A DNA stretch of 64,000 bases, taken from contig NC_068369.1 of the NCBI RefSeq assembly GCF_020536995.1, forward strand, positions 25,325,040-25,389,039, in the 5' to 3' direction. This DNA comes from Dreissena polymorpha (Eukaryota; Mollusca; Bivalvia; Myida; Dreissenidae). The position numbers and the translations under genes are program-made. Position 1 is the first letter of the stretch. The number at the start of each line of letters is the position of its first letter. The notes beneath the pieces are model-generated. The model had not been told where the DNA came from and did no database searches. It was given only the letters and a program-made list of their open reading frames with translations. This document shows positions 41,954 to 54,434 of the stretch, piece by piece.

Positions 41954-44900
41954 ATGGATTTTGAGAGGCGTTCAGTCCTTCTATTGTGTTCGGTGCCTTT
42001 AATACTCGGTGAGTAGTTTACATAAATTGTATGTAACTGTGTGATCGGCAATAAAAATATGTCAGATCGATAATATTAATATCATACTTTTGTCTTGAAT
42101 TACCATTTATTTCTATTAACAAAATATAGCATTTCTGTTTTCGTGCTCAAAGATAAGAACTGACGCAATTTGTAATCAACTTTATAAAATGATTTAAAAC
42201 TAAATAAGGTAAAAGAGAACATTTGTTGTGATGTGATGACGCTCTACGCCACTTTATATGTTTTCATCATCGATATATTATTGTATCACTTTTAAGTTAT
42301 GTCTTACTATTTATTTAATTTAATATGTTCGTATGTGTGAATATTTGCTTGCATGTGCATATTGATTAGTGTCAGCATAAGATGTTATAATGCTATGCAA
42401 AGTCAGTTTAAAACAAATTGCTGTTTTTTTCTGTATTGTTTTCTGTAATTACATAGTGCGCCGATTCTCAATTGGCGTAAAAAACATTCCAATGTGATAA
42501 CCTCAGACCGAACTTACGTTGGTGTATCTGTGCATGTCGTGTAATTGATATGTTATCGAAAATGTACTGGATCGAATGGGAGGTTTTGCATGCATTTGAA
42601 CTGGTTTGAATCTTCTATACTCTTAATTGGTCTATCCAAGACGGCGCCCATGAATGTATGTTGATTTATTTTGTATGTATTGCACAGCGAATTTGTCACT
42701 TGCTTTTTATAAAAGACTTGGGGAAGTTGTTTTTCTCTTATGATATGTTATCATATATTTAACAAGTAAACAATATAAGAAGTAAAACTGAATGTCCATT
42801 ATAAGCCACAGAACAATTAAATGATTAGAAGCTTAAATAAGTAGAATTTTCTGAGACCTTTATGATAAACAACGTTACGGTCTGGTTTTCACTTGAAAAA
42901 TTGATAAACGAAATTTTCGAAAGCACGAAGATTGTGACTGCATTGTTCCTAAATGAGGCGAGATGATAACAAAACCAAACGACTGACGTCATCAATGAGC
43001 ATGCTTTCTTATATTTCATATAGCAGTATTCTTAATAGTGACAGGTTCACTACAATTCCAAACTAGAACGTTAACAAAATCACTTGGTATGGTTGTTGCA
43101 TGTATATCGCGAACTTTACGTGTGATATCAATAACTTTATCATCCATGCTACCAGAAACGACAACAACTTATTCACAACATGATTGCATTAACCTATTTA
43201 ACTTTTCTTACATTTGCACTCCAAGTGAAACGTATTAAAATGTCTGCCAAAGCAATACAATTTGTGTTTACTCTAAAATCTTTGATTGTATTCTCAACAT
43301 TTATCTTCATTCTTATAACTTCATACTGCTATTCTTAATACCTTCCAATTTATTGTATTTATATAAAATGATCCATTTTAGCAAATCATGCCTCACGTGT
43401 TAATTCAACGTGTAGTGTTGCAGTCTCATACCGCACGAAGTATTTTAACCCATTTATGCCCAGTGGACTCTCCCATCTTTCTAAATTGGATCAATTTATT
43501 TCCAAAATTAGGGATGTCTAGTATATTTATTTCTATATTTAGAATATTTTTTACAGAAATGCTTTTAAGCAAACAGCGCAGACCCTGATGAGATGCCGCA
43601 TCATGCGGCGTCTCATCTGGGTCTACGCTGTTTGCCAAGGCCTTTTTTTCTAGACGTTAGGCATAAATGGGTTAAACACCATGTGTTCATTCGAGTTCTA
43701 GTGCTGATGTCTTTGACAGATTGCATTAACAACCACACATAACATTATATTAATTTCATTTATTACTGCAACATATGTTGCCTATTAAATTCTGGTGATC
43801 CACTGTTATAAAGCATTAAAGATGACTTAAAAAACCTGTGCCCATTTACGTTCTTGTTAGCGTTTCTTTCTCATAAAACTGGAATTAGTTATGCTCTCAT
43901 GATGCTTGCTCATACATCATAAATACATATTCATTATCGGGTACCTCGTTCTGTTCTAATCGAACTAGTCGGGTCAATATATTAAAAATACGCTATCAAC
44001 CCCCAAACAATTGCTACAAAAGTATTTTAATTGCTCTTGGTAGGGTTGGAGGTTTTACAACACATGAAAAGATTACCAAAATCGAACGTCTGGGAAGGTG
44101 TTTTTGTAAAGATTGTGTCGAAGATGGCCACCAAAACCTATTAATGATGATTTATATGTGACTATCCCATCATATTGATAATTATTGTGTCTATACTTAG
44201 GACTCGGGGGCAAATACCACATGAAGATAATTAAAACATATTTTAGTCTATTACGCAACATAGAAATTCAACATCGCGTCTAAATGGCCTCTAACACAAT
44301 GGCTAAAAGTGCATAAATACTGACTTGACAAAGTGGGTCATTTTACGGCAAGTCCAATATGTTATTCAACATTGCACTATCATGCGACAAACGTTTCGGT
44401 GTAATTTGAACGGAAAATAAGACCATCTACTTCATCTATGAAGTGAACAAACAATCAAAGGAACATAAAGTGTATACAATTACAATTTTAAAAGAACATT
44501 TAATAGACGAAGTGTGCAATTAGTTGCTCTTTGATCATGCTTACTCTGGTTGTGATTCAACTTCAGGGATTTTCGGCATCGGAAAAAGTCAGTATTTCGG
44601 AAATTAATAAGACCAGTCCTTATCATGTGCTAGTCCATTCTCCTTCCAAACAAGTCTCAAGAGGAAATATCAAATCTTTGCAACTGCGTGGTGTGGAGCT
44701 GTATGGGGCAAGCCAAACATTCGCCAGTCTTTAGCGACTTCCACCAACATCGCATGCAGCGGTATTCCATAGCCAACGTGTATCCTATCAAACCATGGTA
44801 TGGATAGGGAAAGCAAATACTATGAAACCGACAGAATGGGGATGAAAACAAGACAAGGACCAGTTATTTCCAGTCATGACACAAAGCAATGTTGCGCCTG

Positions 44901-47900
44901 AAGAACAATTGCAAATCTTCCATTGTAACGGTTCTGTAAGATGTAAATCTTCTCGTTGCAGCTGCAGACGCTATAAACTCCCCTGCACGAAAACTGTGAT
45001 TATCACAAGAGGTCGGTACTGAGAAGAAGACAATTTAACCCTCTTAGAAAAATGCTTAAGGTGATCGTAGGTGATAGTGGACAGTCTAATGTCATAAATT
45101 GGATTTCGTGATTATTCAACTTCTTTGTGATATCCACAAATCATTCAAAGGGTTCCTTGTCTCCCAAACTATGGTATTGACATAACAATCATTACAATTC
45201 AGTAAAAACTTATGGTCTTGTTGTCCCTCGTATTGTGTCGGTGGCCATTTTTGACGCCATGTTGTATTTTTTTGCGATGAACTTCTACTATGTCTGATGA
45301 TCTCAATGTGTTATTTGCCCATTGAAACCTTTGTTATGACACCACACAACATTAAATTGGATCAAAGTGGAGAGTTATTTAGTTATTATCAGTAAAAGGT
45401 AAGGGCGGCCATCTTAAAAAAAAACACTTTCCGGAGGTCCGATTTTTGCAAACTTTCGATATGTTATAAAGTATCTTCTGTCCTACCAGGATCATTTAGA
45501 ATACATTTTTGTAGCAATTTGTTTGGAAAGTGTATATTGACCCGACTACATCCTCTCGTACAATAAACAACCACACACAACATTCGTTCAGTTCTAGTAT
45601 TGGGTACACCATGAAACATACCCAATATTTGCTCTATAATATTGTTCGAGTGTCATTTTACATACGCCATGAATAGTCACCAACATCTTTCTATTCTTGT
45701 TAAAGTTTTGCTGTCACATACAACATTATGCATAGACACTAATATCTGTCCAATCTTAGTCTATTGTTACTGTCTCATAAAACACCAATCATATGCACAA
45801 GCATGTCTGTATTCACGTTCTGGTATGATGTTTCTCACAAAACAGACATTGTAACGAACATATATTTTTTCAGTCTGGATGTCTCAGGCCACAAGCATGC
45901 CTGTATTCACGTTTTTGTATGATGTTTCACACAGACATTGTAACGAACATATATTTTTTCAGTTTGGATGCATCAGACCACATGCATGCCTTTATCTGAC
46001 CAATGCGCCCAAATCAACTTGATAGACTGTAACAAGACTTACAAACCGGAGGGCAACGAATCCGTGTGTTGCTCCGATATGATCGTCTATGACAATCTGT
46101 AAGGAATACAATCAATGGCTTCTTTTAGTTTTTTTGAAATCGCGCTTGTGTTTATGCAAGCAATTTGTAAATACTTAGCAATTATAGTCGGATGACATAT
46201 TACGAACATGATAGGGATAATTTTATAAATAAACTTGGCTCCGCACATGAAGGAAATTAGTAAGCCACTCTTAAATATATATTTAAGTTTACAGTATATT
46301 AATTTGATTTGGTATTTGACAACCATCAGAGGTACTGTGTAAATATAGATTAAACTTATTGTAAATCCATCTCTACCGCTCGATCCCAATGTTTCTACAT
46401 TATATCATAACAAATGACATTTTAAAAGGATTTTACCCACAGCTACAGTTTGCCTGGTAGAAATGACATAATTATTACAAATATGGATTGGCTTTTAACA
46501 ATAACAAAGTAATTGTGTTAAAAGGAACTAAAGACTTTTTTCAAAATGATTTGAAAGTATCGTATTTTTATTGACTTCGAAACGCTTTATATCTGAAAAG
46601 TTTATTTGAGCATTTTTAAATATAATTTTAAAATACATATTTAAAAGCATGATACGTATTTGTAGTGGACCCGTATGAAAAAAGTCCCTTTTGAGCACTT
46701 AACTTTGTTAAAATATTTGTCATAACATTGAAACCTTTTTGCTAAGAGTTACGACGACCCAGGATGACACTTGAAGATGTTCTCTATGACTTTGTCCATG
46801 AAACATGCTTTCATATATCGCATGATGGCACATTACTTAACAGAAGTATCGATACTGCTGTCAAGTTACTCGTTTGCTTGTCTGTGATTAACATAGCATT
46901 ACATTAATTAATGTTTGCAAAACTCCGGTTTCCAGTAAGTAAGGGTAAGATACAACGGACTAAGCCACGAACTAAAAGCATGGTTTTAAATATCGTACAA
47001 TAGACACGATTCACTATTTTACATTCGTTTTGTTTGTCACAAATAACTGTAGCAAAAGTAAAATGAATCGCTTAATCACTGTTTGTTTGCACTTTGTAAA
47101 GCTTAACTAGGATTTGGAATAACATAAGATTTGCTCGCCTAATATGGTATTGACGTATGTATACACGTACGTAAAACGTACCTAATTATCAAATGAATAT
47201 GTTAAAGTGATATGCGCATTTTTTCACTGTTGAATTGAGCTGAAAAGAATCAACAGGTCAAAAGAGTTAGTTAAAAAATGGAAACTGATCAATTATCTGC
47301 AACTCATCTTGCTACCAGTTGTTTATAAAAAAATATATATTATATTCGATATTTTACATGACTGTTCAGTCCTCTAAGCCGAGCGGAATTGTCTTTTTAT
47401 TAGGATCGGAGTTAGTGTTCGGGTGTCGTACGAACGAATCTGCACTAAAAATTAATTGAGATTCACATCGTACATGCATGATAAGTTGTCAAACGAACCT
47501 ACGGTTGATATTCAAATGCATTATTTTTCTCTTCCGTGATATTGTTTTATTATGTGTATGCTGCATTTACAATATAAGTGTATATGGAGTGAAAACACCA
47601 AAAATAAACAAAGGATGCGATGAACACCTATAAACATAGCATATACCGTTAGATGCGCATAATATCACTTTCATGTTTTGTGAAAACTTCTGTGCCATGT
47701 GTGATGCTGGGCTAGCAGTAATATCCTTGTTCTTAATATAGCTCCTTTTGGGCGATTACACCTGTTGCATGGTCCTGTTTACCAAACAATTGGTAACTTG
47801 CCTTACTAAAAGACCGGCGCATCGTTTCAATAATTTTTTTCCTAAAAATGTTTGCGGAATTTCAGTGTTTGTATATCTGCCGGGTATTGGTTACGCCAAG

Positions 47901-49720
47901 TGGCATGCGTTAATTTAAATTTTCGTAACTGCTTAATGTTTTGAGATGTTTTATAATATATGTTAGTTGTCCTATTTTAAATGGTAACGCACTTGTTATT
48001 GCGGAAGTTAAGTCTGGGTACGATCGCACCAATACAATTTCAATGATCACTAGATATATGTTGTATTCCTAGTAGTAGTCTTTAAGATTTTCTTCACAGT
48101 CGTATGTTCCAAACATTACTTTTAATTTATCATTGTCTATTATTATTAAACAACAATTCAAAGTTCTGATAAGTAAGAATTGAACCAGGTTGACTTTAAC
48201 CTAAATTGTTTAAAAACCGCATCATATACGACAAAGAAGAGTTTATTGGTCAATTAGAAACGATATTATAAAATGCAAACAATAAATGGGTAGTTTAAAG
48301 TTTGACTATGCTATGCTAAGGTTTCTTACTTTCTTTTTGGCTTGTTTACGGAAACAAAACAACGACAGTCTTGCTCGTTGTTTATAAAAAAAAATCATGC
48401 TAGAAGAATCATAAGCAGTCAATTAAAAAACATACCTCGGTGTAAAAAATGAAAAAAATCTACGAAGAACATGTACTTTTACAAAAGGAACGTCAAAAAC
48501 AAATTCAAACAAATCTGTATTTACTTATTTGCAGGTGCTTCTTTGCTAAGGCAAAGTGTGTTAACCTGTCACTCACCATATTACATCCTGGCCAATGCAT
48601 TTCCACAACCGTCAACCCAGTCAATACAACATCCAATTCAACGACAGCATCTACGGCGTCCCCTACCGCTTCCAATTCCACAGCCCCTGATGACATCATA
48701 CACGAGCAGTTTTGTCTACTGAAGGACCAGATTCACTGCCCGGATACTCTGGATCCCGTTTGTGGAACGAATGGGAAGTTCTATCAGAATGAGTAAGTCG
48801 TAATGTGTGGTCAAGTCATGGTAAATAAGAACAATATTATATGGCAGGTCTCCTTTATAAGTTACGGTTTACTTTTTGCAGATATGTGTTACTTATGTGT
48901 AGAATATTTGCTTTAACAACCTGTTATTAGTGTACTTATTAATACAAGTTGTGTTAAAATTAAATCGGTGATAAAAAGACAATATGAATTGCAATCAGAC
49001 ATAGTAGAACATTTTACAATCATGTATAATCTGCATAATTATATTAATACCTATGTTGTTTTAAATGATGTTTGGTTAGCGTCACATTGCTTGGATGTTG
49101 GTCTTTAACCGTAATTGAAGGACAATTTACTTTAATAAGGTTTCCCTCCTGCTAATGTATTTGAAAATTCACGTTGTTTATATTGTATTTCCTATCAGTT
49201 GTGAATTTGCGAAGGCCAAATGCAACCAAAGCAGCCTCGGCGCAATAGCAGACATGACGATTTGCAAGTCCCAGACAACTCGGCAGATTCGGTCTGTGGC
49301 GAACGAAAGGGACGTAGACATTATACGTGAACAATTCTGCATCAACAAGGACCAAATTACTTGTCCAGATACTTTACTTCACTTAATATGCGGGAGCGAT
49401 GGTTTATTTTACATGAACGAGTAAGTGTGTACTATACCAAGAACACATTTTTTTCTTAAAATCATTATATAAAACAATAGAATGAATAGTAAATATACAT
49501 AATATATGTCGCCATCAAAGAATTGCGTACACATAGATTAGCAATAATTAATAAGATTCAATGATAATGATCTAAACAAACAGGTATCTATTCAATCAAT
49601 TCAACGAAATTTATTGAAATGTTCTCATTTTGCAGATGCGAGTTTGCTAAGGCTGAATGTGAGAACAGGAATCTACGTTTGTACAGCAGCTTAAGCTTCT
49701 GTTCCAGAAGATTGGGTTGA
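41954..49720 (+). CDS. Secreted three-domain Kazal-type serine protease inhibitor
   Basis: Five coding exons join in phase into 251 residues: 41954-42008, 45963-46098, 48535-48792, 49199-49420 and 49636-49720. Exon 1 is a signal peptide (MDFERRSVLLLCSVPLIL). The rest forms three Kazal-like units. Domain 1 (about residues 25-83) is atypical, with VCCSDMIVYDNLCFFAKAKC where Kazal domains have VCG. Domain 2 has FCLLKDQIHCPDTLDPVCGT..NDCEFAKAKC. Domain 3 has FCINKDQITCPDTLLHLICG..NECEFAKAEC. A Thr/Ser/Asn-rich linker with several N-x-S/T sites lies between domains 1 and 2. Each domain is interrupted by a phase-2 intron just before the fourth consensus Cys (C-x-FAKA), which shows they arose by duplication. 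Kazal proteins block serine proteases. Secreted bivalve ones act in haemolymph defence, digestion or shell matrix; which applies here is not visible. No lesions were seen. Confidence 0.9.
42009..43444. other. Intron 1 of the Kazal gene, first part
   Basis: AT-rich and without recognised elements before the MITE at 43.4 kb. Confidence 0.4.
43449..43671. mobile_element. TTAA-flanked hairpin MITE (family D)
   Basis: TTAA at 43445-43448 and 43672-43675 flanks terminal repeats CCCATTTATGCC and inverted GGCATAAATGGG. The interior has a long hairpin (about 43569-43635): CAAACAGCGCAGACCCTGAT / GAGATGCCGCA and its complement. A piggyBac-type target suggests cross-mobilisation. It lies in intron 1 of the Kazal gene. 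Confidence 0.88.
43676..44659. other. Intron 1, no feature recognised
   Basis: AT-rich intronic sequence between a MITE and a decayed gene fragment. Confidence 0.4.
44660..45012 (+). pseudogene. Decayed fragment of a CXC-domain (Tesmin/TSO1-like) repetitive gene family
   Basis: Plus-strand fragments read VELYGASQTFASL, then LPPTSHAA..HSQRV, then a Trp-Gly region, then FHCNGSVRCKSSRCSCRRYK. I recognise the order (LYG..., LPPTSAAA..HS.RV..Q, EWGW, cysteine-rich CSxxCxCRKxxLxC) from a multicopy, poorly described gene family found in many invertebrates, often beside mobile DNA. The copy is broken. The family assignment is from memory and the element type is uncertain. Confidence 0.45.
45640..45962 (+). 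repeat. Tandem duplication of the exon 2 acceptor region of the Kazal gene
   Basis: An 89-bp unit ends in GTAACGAACATATATTTTTTCAG and then begins TxTGGATGxxTCAG.CCACA.GCATGCC. Acceptors lie at 45871-45873 (decoy) and 45960-45962 (real). A further partial, more diverged copy lies upstream (from about 45795), and older echoes (CACATACAACATTATGCATA..) reach back to about 45640. Splicing to the decoy would run into an in-frame stop in the real exon's shifted frame. Confidence 0.85.
46099..48534. other. Intron 2 of the Kazal gene, no feature recognised
   Basis: A 2.4-kb AT-rich intron. Unlike the MACPF gene introns it carries no hairpin MITE that I can see. Confidence 0.45.
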
Positions 49721-50423
49721 GTGAACGGCAGAAGAAAACATTTTTTTTTAATTTAAGTGCTCGGTTCAGCATAAATATTGGAATACACAGACGTTAAGAT
49801 ACAGCCAAGTGAAAAATATTATTCTCACAACGTTATAAATGGAAAAAAGTGTAGTGTATTGGGGCTGATTTGTTCTTAAACGTTTTTGCATGTTAGCGGG
49901 TTTGAAGAAGGTCACCAGCAAGCAAACGCGAGAGAACGGCACATAGACCCGTAAAAACGAAAACATGTGTACAGAAAGGATAATTATAACATGCGTCGTT
50001 CTGCATGGCCTATTCTTCGTTCTGGCGTGATGTCGAGTTGAAGACTTATAGTCCGCCACTTTCAATCCGATAGAACGACAAAAATGCTCTTTTGTGTCGG
50101 TCGAGCGTGTGCTTATGTGGACCATCTTCTAACCCGTGAATATGCCAAAACGACATGGCAGATATCAAACACCATAGTAGAGTTTTTATAGATAAGTACA
50201 CATTAAAATGTGTGTCAGTTGGTGCAAATAAAGTACCTCCTATTGATGATAAGATTTCCCAGCTCTTCGTGCAATTGGAGTTTCACGTTGTTAATGTATT
50301 ATGTTGTCATGACAGTACAGTGCGGCTAATATTCCTACAACATGCTCTTGCATCAGATGTTCAAACAGATGTTCTGCATTATTGATCAGAGTTCGCGAGT
50401 GCATTGACCTAACCTATATATGC
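49721..50423. other. 3' flank of the Kazal gene
   Basis: Presumed 3' untranslated region and spacer. An AATAAA-type signal near the stop was not clear. The minus-strand 119-residue frame over 49766-50125 has no domain support. Confidence 0.3.
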
Positions 50424-50682
50424 GTCGTGTTCTGAGAAAACTGGGCATAATGCATGTTCGTAAAGTGTCGTCCCAGATTAGCATGTGCAGTCCGCAGAGG
50501 CTAATCAGGGACGAAACTTTCCGCCTAAATTGGATTTTTGCTAAGAAGAGACTTTATTTAAACGAAAAATGTCATAAAAGCGGAAAGTGTCGTCCTTGAT
50601 TAGCCTGTGCGGACTGCACAGGCTAATCTGGGACAACACTTTACGCACATGCATTAGCCCAGTTTTCTCAAAACGCGACTCA
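50424..50682. mobile_element. Hairpin MITE (family A), best-preserved copy
   Basis: Full architecture: terminal GTCGTGTTCTGAGAAAACTG and inverted CAGTTTTCTCAAAACGCGAC. The first hairpin is GTCGTCCCAGATTAGCATGT / GCAGAGGCTAATCAGGGACG, the spacer is TTTTTGCTAAGAAGAGACTT, and the second hairpin is GTCGTCCTTGATTAGCCTGT / GCACAGGCTAATCTGGGACA. It serves as the reference for the family in this window. Confidence 0.92.
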
Positions 50683-52836
50683 TACAATTAGGTACTACAT
50701 GAAACTAAATTTACAGAACCATAGCTTGTGAAACTGCAATTTACATAAAAAAAGATAAATGTAAAGTTATTGAAGACTTCGATACATTTTAATCTCTGTG
50801 TAAAAGCATGTTATTTATTCCGAGTGCCGTTGAGATTATTTATAAATGTGAATATATTTGTAAGTGGGGTGAAAAGGATGCATGCATGTATTGGTGCAAA
50901 ATTGTATTGCTATTTACCATATGTTAAATTGTGATTTTGTCTGTAATTTTCATAAATGTTAACTGTGAATGCAGTTTTAGTTATGAAAAAGGTGTTCGTA
51001 ATCGGTGTAGTCGGTTAGTAATTTTTGGTGACACTTTTGGTACATTTGTTTAAATATTGTGTAATAATTTGGACAATTAGAACACGCTAACATGTTATCA
51101 ACAGAGCCACACAGTCGTGACGAATTCAAATTAATTTGGGATCTTCGTGAGTATTTATGTTGAAAATGGAAGCTAATAATTAAAATTAAGATACTATGAA
51201 AAGACAAAATACATATACACATAAAAGTCAAAAACCGATTTCACAGTCCCTTTTAAATTACTACAATTGTATTATCATATGGTACCATTAAAATACAATG
51301 TATATTAAATTAAATTTATTAAACATTCACTGATCATTTTTATGTGTTGGTTTAAGTTTGCAAAAATAAAATGTTGTTAAAACAATTCGTGTTAACCCGC
51401 TTTAAATATTCCAAACGGTAAAACATCAAATCCTTAACGAGACTATATGCAGTACGATCTTCTTTCGCAAAAGTATTGCACGGACAAAAAACTGTTTTAA
51501 AGATTGTAAAGAAACCGATGCAATACGAATTGCCAGTTGTTTATCTATGTGGCCCAGGCCTGTATGACAATATACAAATAACTGAAACCATCAACATGAC
51601 AGAAAGCCATGTACATATCAAATGGTTGAAAATTAAAAAGCAAAGTGTTTACGCAAATGCGTTAAGTCCAGTTTGCAAAGAATGAGGCTAATATTTCCTC
51701 CGACTTAATTACATTGTACAATGCATTTGTTGTCAGTCATTAATATTTTGGAAGAAAAATCCTACAAAATGAATTATTTACGGTTTTTATTCTCTTTAAA
51801 CATGTATTCTTATTCGTATTATGGTGTATGTCATGGCAAATATACACAAATTTGTTTGAAATAAATATGTTTAAACCAAGCATTAAAAAACAAAAGAACT
51901 TCATTTTATATTTTAACGCACGCAGCAGTCCATTCAATGTGTGAAATGTAAATGCTGAACAAACACCCAAAACCTTACATAATACAAATTACCAACTATC
52001 ACAACCAGAGGAATTCTTAACACGCAAGTGAGTCTTTAAATAATGCAACAAAAAATGACATACTGACGATTTCCTTCCAGACAGATACTAGTAGGATGAG
52101 AAAAGAGCTTAGTTGCACTTATGAATTTTTGGCGCGTTGTGATGCGTAATCGTAGTAAACTTTTGGAGACAAACACGGAATAAATCATGCAGATTTGTTA
52201 AATTGAATGGATGGGTGAACTGTTTTTATTTTGCAACGCAAAACTCGGTACAACGACTTATAGAATCATTGATTTATACACTTCAATGAACGTGTGATAA
52301 AATATATTAAGCGCGATTAAAAAATTCCGAAATGGAGTATACTTAATTTAAGTAACATCTTGTATAACAAAAAGGCTTGTAAGAGGTGATGTAATTAAAC
52401 GACTGTGTGTAAGCACAATTGTTGTGTGTTGTGCCTCATTCAGCATAATCTACCAAAAACCACTTATAAAAAATATTTTTAAGAAAGAAATGGTGATAAC
52501 ACTCAGGTGTAAAACGAGATTTGTGTGACCTTGACCTTGCCAATATGGACATAGGTCTTGAATGTTCCTCGCTGAATGATATAATCCTAACAATGTAGTG
52601 CATATTTATTGACATTTGGTACATTGGACCTCATTGTACGACCTTGAACCTAGAAAACTGAATCTTACCCATGGTACACAGCCTGATAAAGGAGAGCCAA
52701 GTTAAAAGGTTATTACAGAATATATTGATGCATAGTGAAGTAATGGCTCAATTATGAATAAGTCATCAAATATAATATCTTTGACCGCAATGTGTGACCT
52801 TTTCCTTAACTTAAGGGTTTTATGTCTTGCATTTGT
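50683..52836. other. No gene; old repeat text at the right
   Basis: AT-rich. Bases 52525-52800 contain GTGACCTTGACCTTGCC, GTACGACCTTGAACC and GTGTGACC-type words common in dispersed repeats of marine invertebrates. No gene was recognised. Confidence 0.35.
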
Positions 52837-53141
52837 TTAGCCCCAGATGATAGAGAATAGCTGTGGTATGTCTCATGGCTGTGGCTCTTAGCCCCAGATG
52901 ATAGAGAATAGCTGTGGTATGTCTCATGGCTGTGGCTCTTTGCCCCAGATGGTAGAGAATAGCTGTGGTATGTCTCATGGCTGTGGCTCTTTGCCCCAGA
53001 TGATAGAGAATAGCTGTGGTATGTCTCATGGTTGTGGCTCTTAGCCCCAGATGATAGAGAATAGCTGTGGTATGTCTCATGGCTGTGGCTCTTAGCCCCA
53101 GATGATAGAGAATAGCTGTGGTATGTCTCATGGCTGTGGCT
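52837..53141. repeat. 51-bp minisatellite, six copies
   Basis: The unit TTAGCCCCAGATGATAGAGA ATAGCTGTGGTATGTCTCAT GGCTGTGGCTC is repeated with very few differences (TTAG/TTTG, GATG/GATGG, GGC/GGTT). Because 51 is a multiple of three, the minus strand stays open and would encode a 17-residue repeat SHSHETYHSYSLSSGAK. With no signal peptide, splice sites or conserved neighbours, coding is unlikely but possible. Confidence 0.92.
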
Positions 53142-54134
53142 CATATATTATTGTAGATACAGCTCAAAATAGAAAAAAACTATTTAAAAGGGTATTGTCA
53201 AGTCAAAAAGGGCCATAACTCGATTGTTGACAAAAAGATTCACAATATGCTTTGCATCATCCTCTTATCCATATATACAATCATTTAAGGTTTTAGTGAA
53301 ATATGCCTACACAGTTCCAAGATGTGGCTTCAGACACAAAAGTGCGCGTATTTTCAAGTAAAAAAGGTTGCGACTTTAGTTGATGTACATCACCCTCTTA
53401 TCCTCATATACAATCATAATTTGATTCAATTAAATTGGCACAAGCAGCTCTGAGATATTGCTCCGGACGACATCACGGAATACGTCAAAACCATATGCTT
53501 CCGACTACGGAGGTGAATAATAAATTTAACAAAACACACAATAATATTGCAGCGTGAAGCAATTACGAAATATGAGTTGCATGACGTTTTCACATGCTAT
53601 GACGAGGATGTTGTGAGAAATTTATGGGAAATTAATGGATGCAGCAACGTGGTAAACACAATTGTATAATTCAATAGTATGTGTTACTCTGTTAGCAAAA
53701 CAACGAAAACACCAGCTCAAAAATGATTGACAAGTAAATGATCACAATGGGCTTTTATGGATTGTTAAATTAAAGGTAAGACAATTGGATTATGAGTTTA
53801 AACATGAACGTAATTAATTGTTTACAGTAAGCTCTAAATTTGGAGATAGTTTACTTTAAATTGTACATACGTGATTAAAAAATAACTTCACTTAATTCTT
53901 TCAAATTATATATCAGTTATCTAACTTGTAAGCAAACTTTGCGTTTTATTTCGGAACTGTTGAAATTATGATATCATCCATAATGTTAGCAAACAATTAA
54001 ACATGTATGAATGCTATATTCTAAATAAAGGCCGTTTCATTTGGAGAATATACGACCAAATAAAGACTTGAATAATCCGCATACAATTTTATGTTAGCTT
54101 GTGTTATAGATTGTCATTTATGAAAACAGAAAAA
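53142..54134. other. No gene recognised
   Basis: AT-rich spacer. AAAGGGCCATAACTC and similar words at 53197-53420 recall a diverged dispersed repeat. Confidence 0.3.
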
Positions 54135-54202
54135 GAAGAGGTCATGGGATATACCTTTGTTGTACATTGAAGAGGTCATGGGATATACCTTTGTTGTACA
54201 TT
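54135..54202. repeat. 34-bp exact tandem duplication
   Basis: GAAGAGGTCATGGGATATAC CTTTGTTGTACATT occurs twice back to back with no difference in the copied part. Confidence 0.9.
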
Positions 54203-54300
54203 TGGCACTCGCCTTAAGACAGCCCACCGGATGGTTGCAATTATTTCATAAATTCGACACCAAATATCCTTTGTTTCAGTTGTCTCAAATTTCGTTCACG

Positions 54301-54428
54301 ATTGCCCTATGTGTCAGGTTATCAAATCAATCATTGCCCTATGTGTCAGGTTATCAAATCAATCATTGCCCTATGTGTCAGGTTATCAAATCAATCATTG
54401 CCCTATGTGTCAGGTTATCAAATCAATC
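54301..54428. repeat. 32-bp tandem repeat, four copies
   Basis: The unit ATTGCCCTATGTGTCAGGTT ATCAAATCAATC has identical copies starting at 54301, 54333, 54365 and 54397. The 114-residue frame across it cycles through all three frames of the unit and is not a gene. Confidence 0.92.
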
Positions 54429-54434
54429 ATTGAG

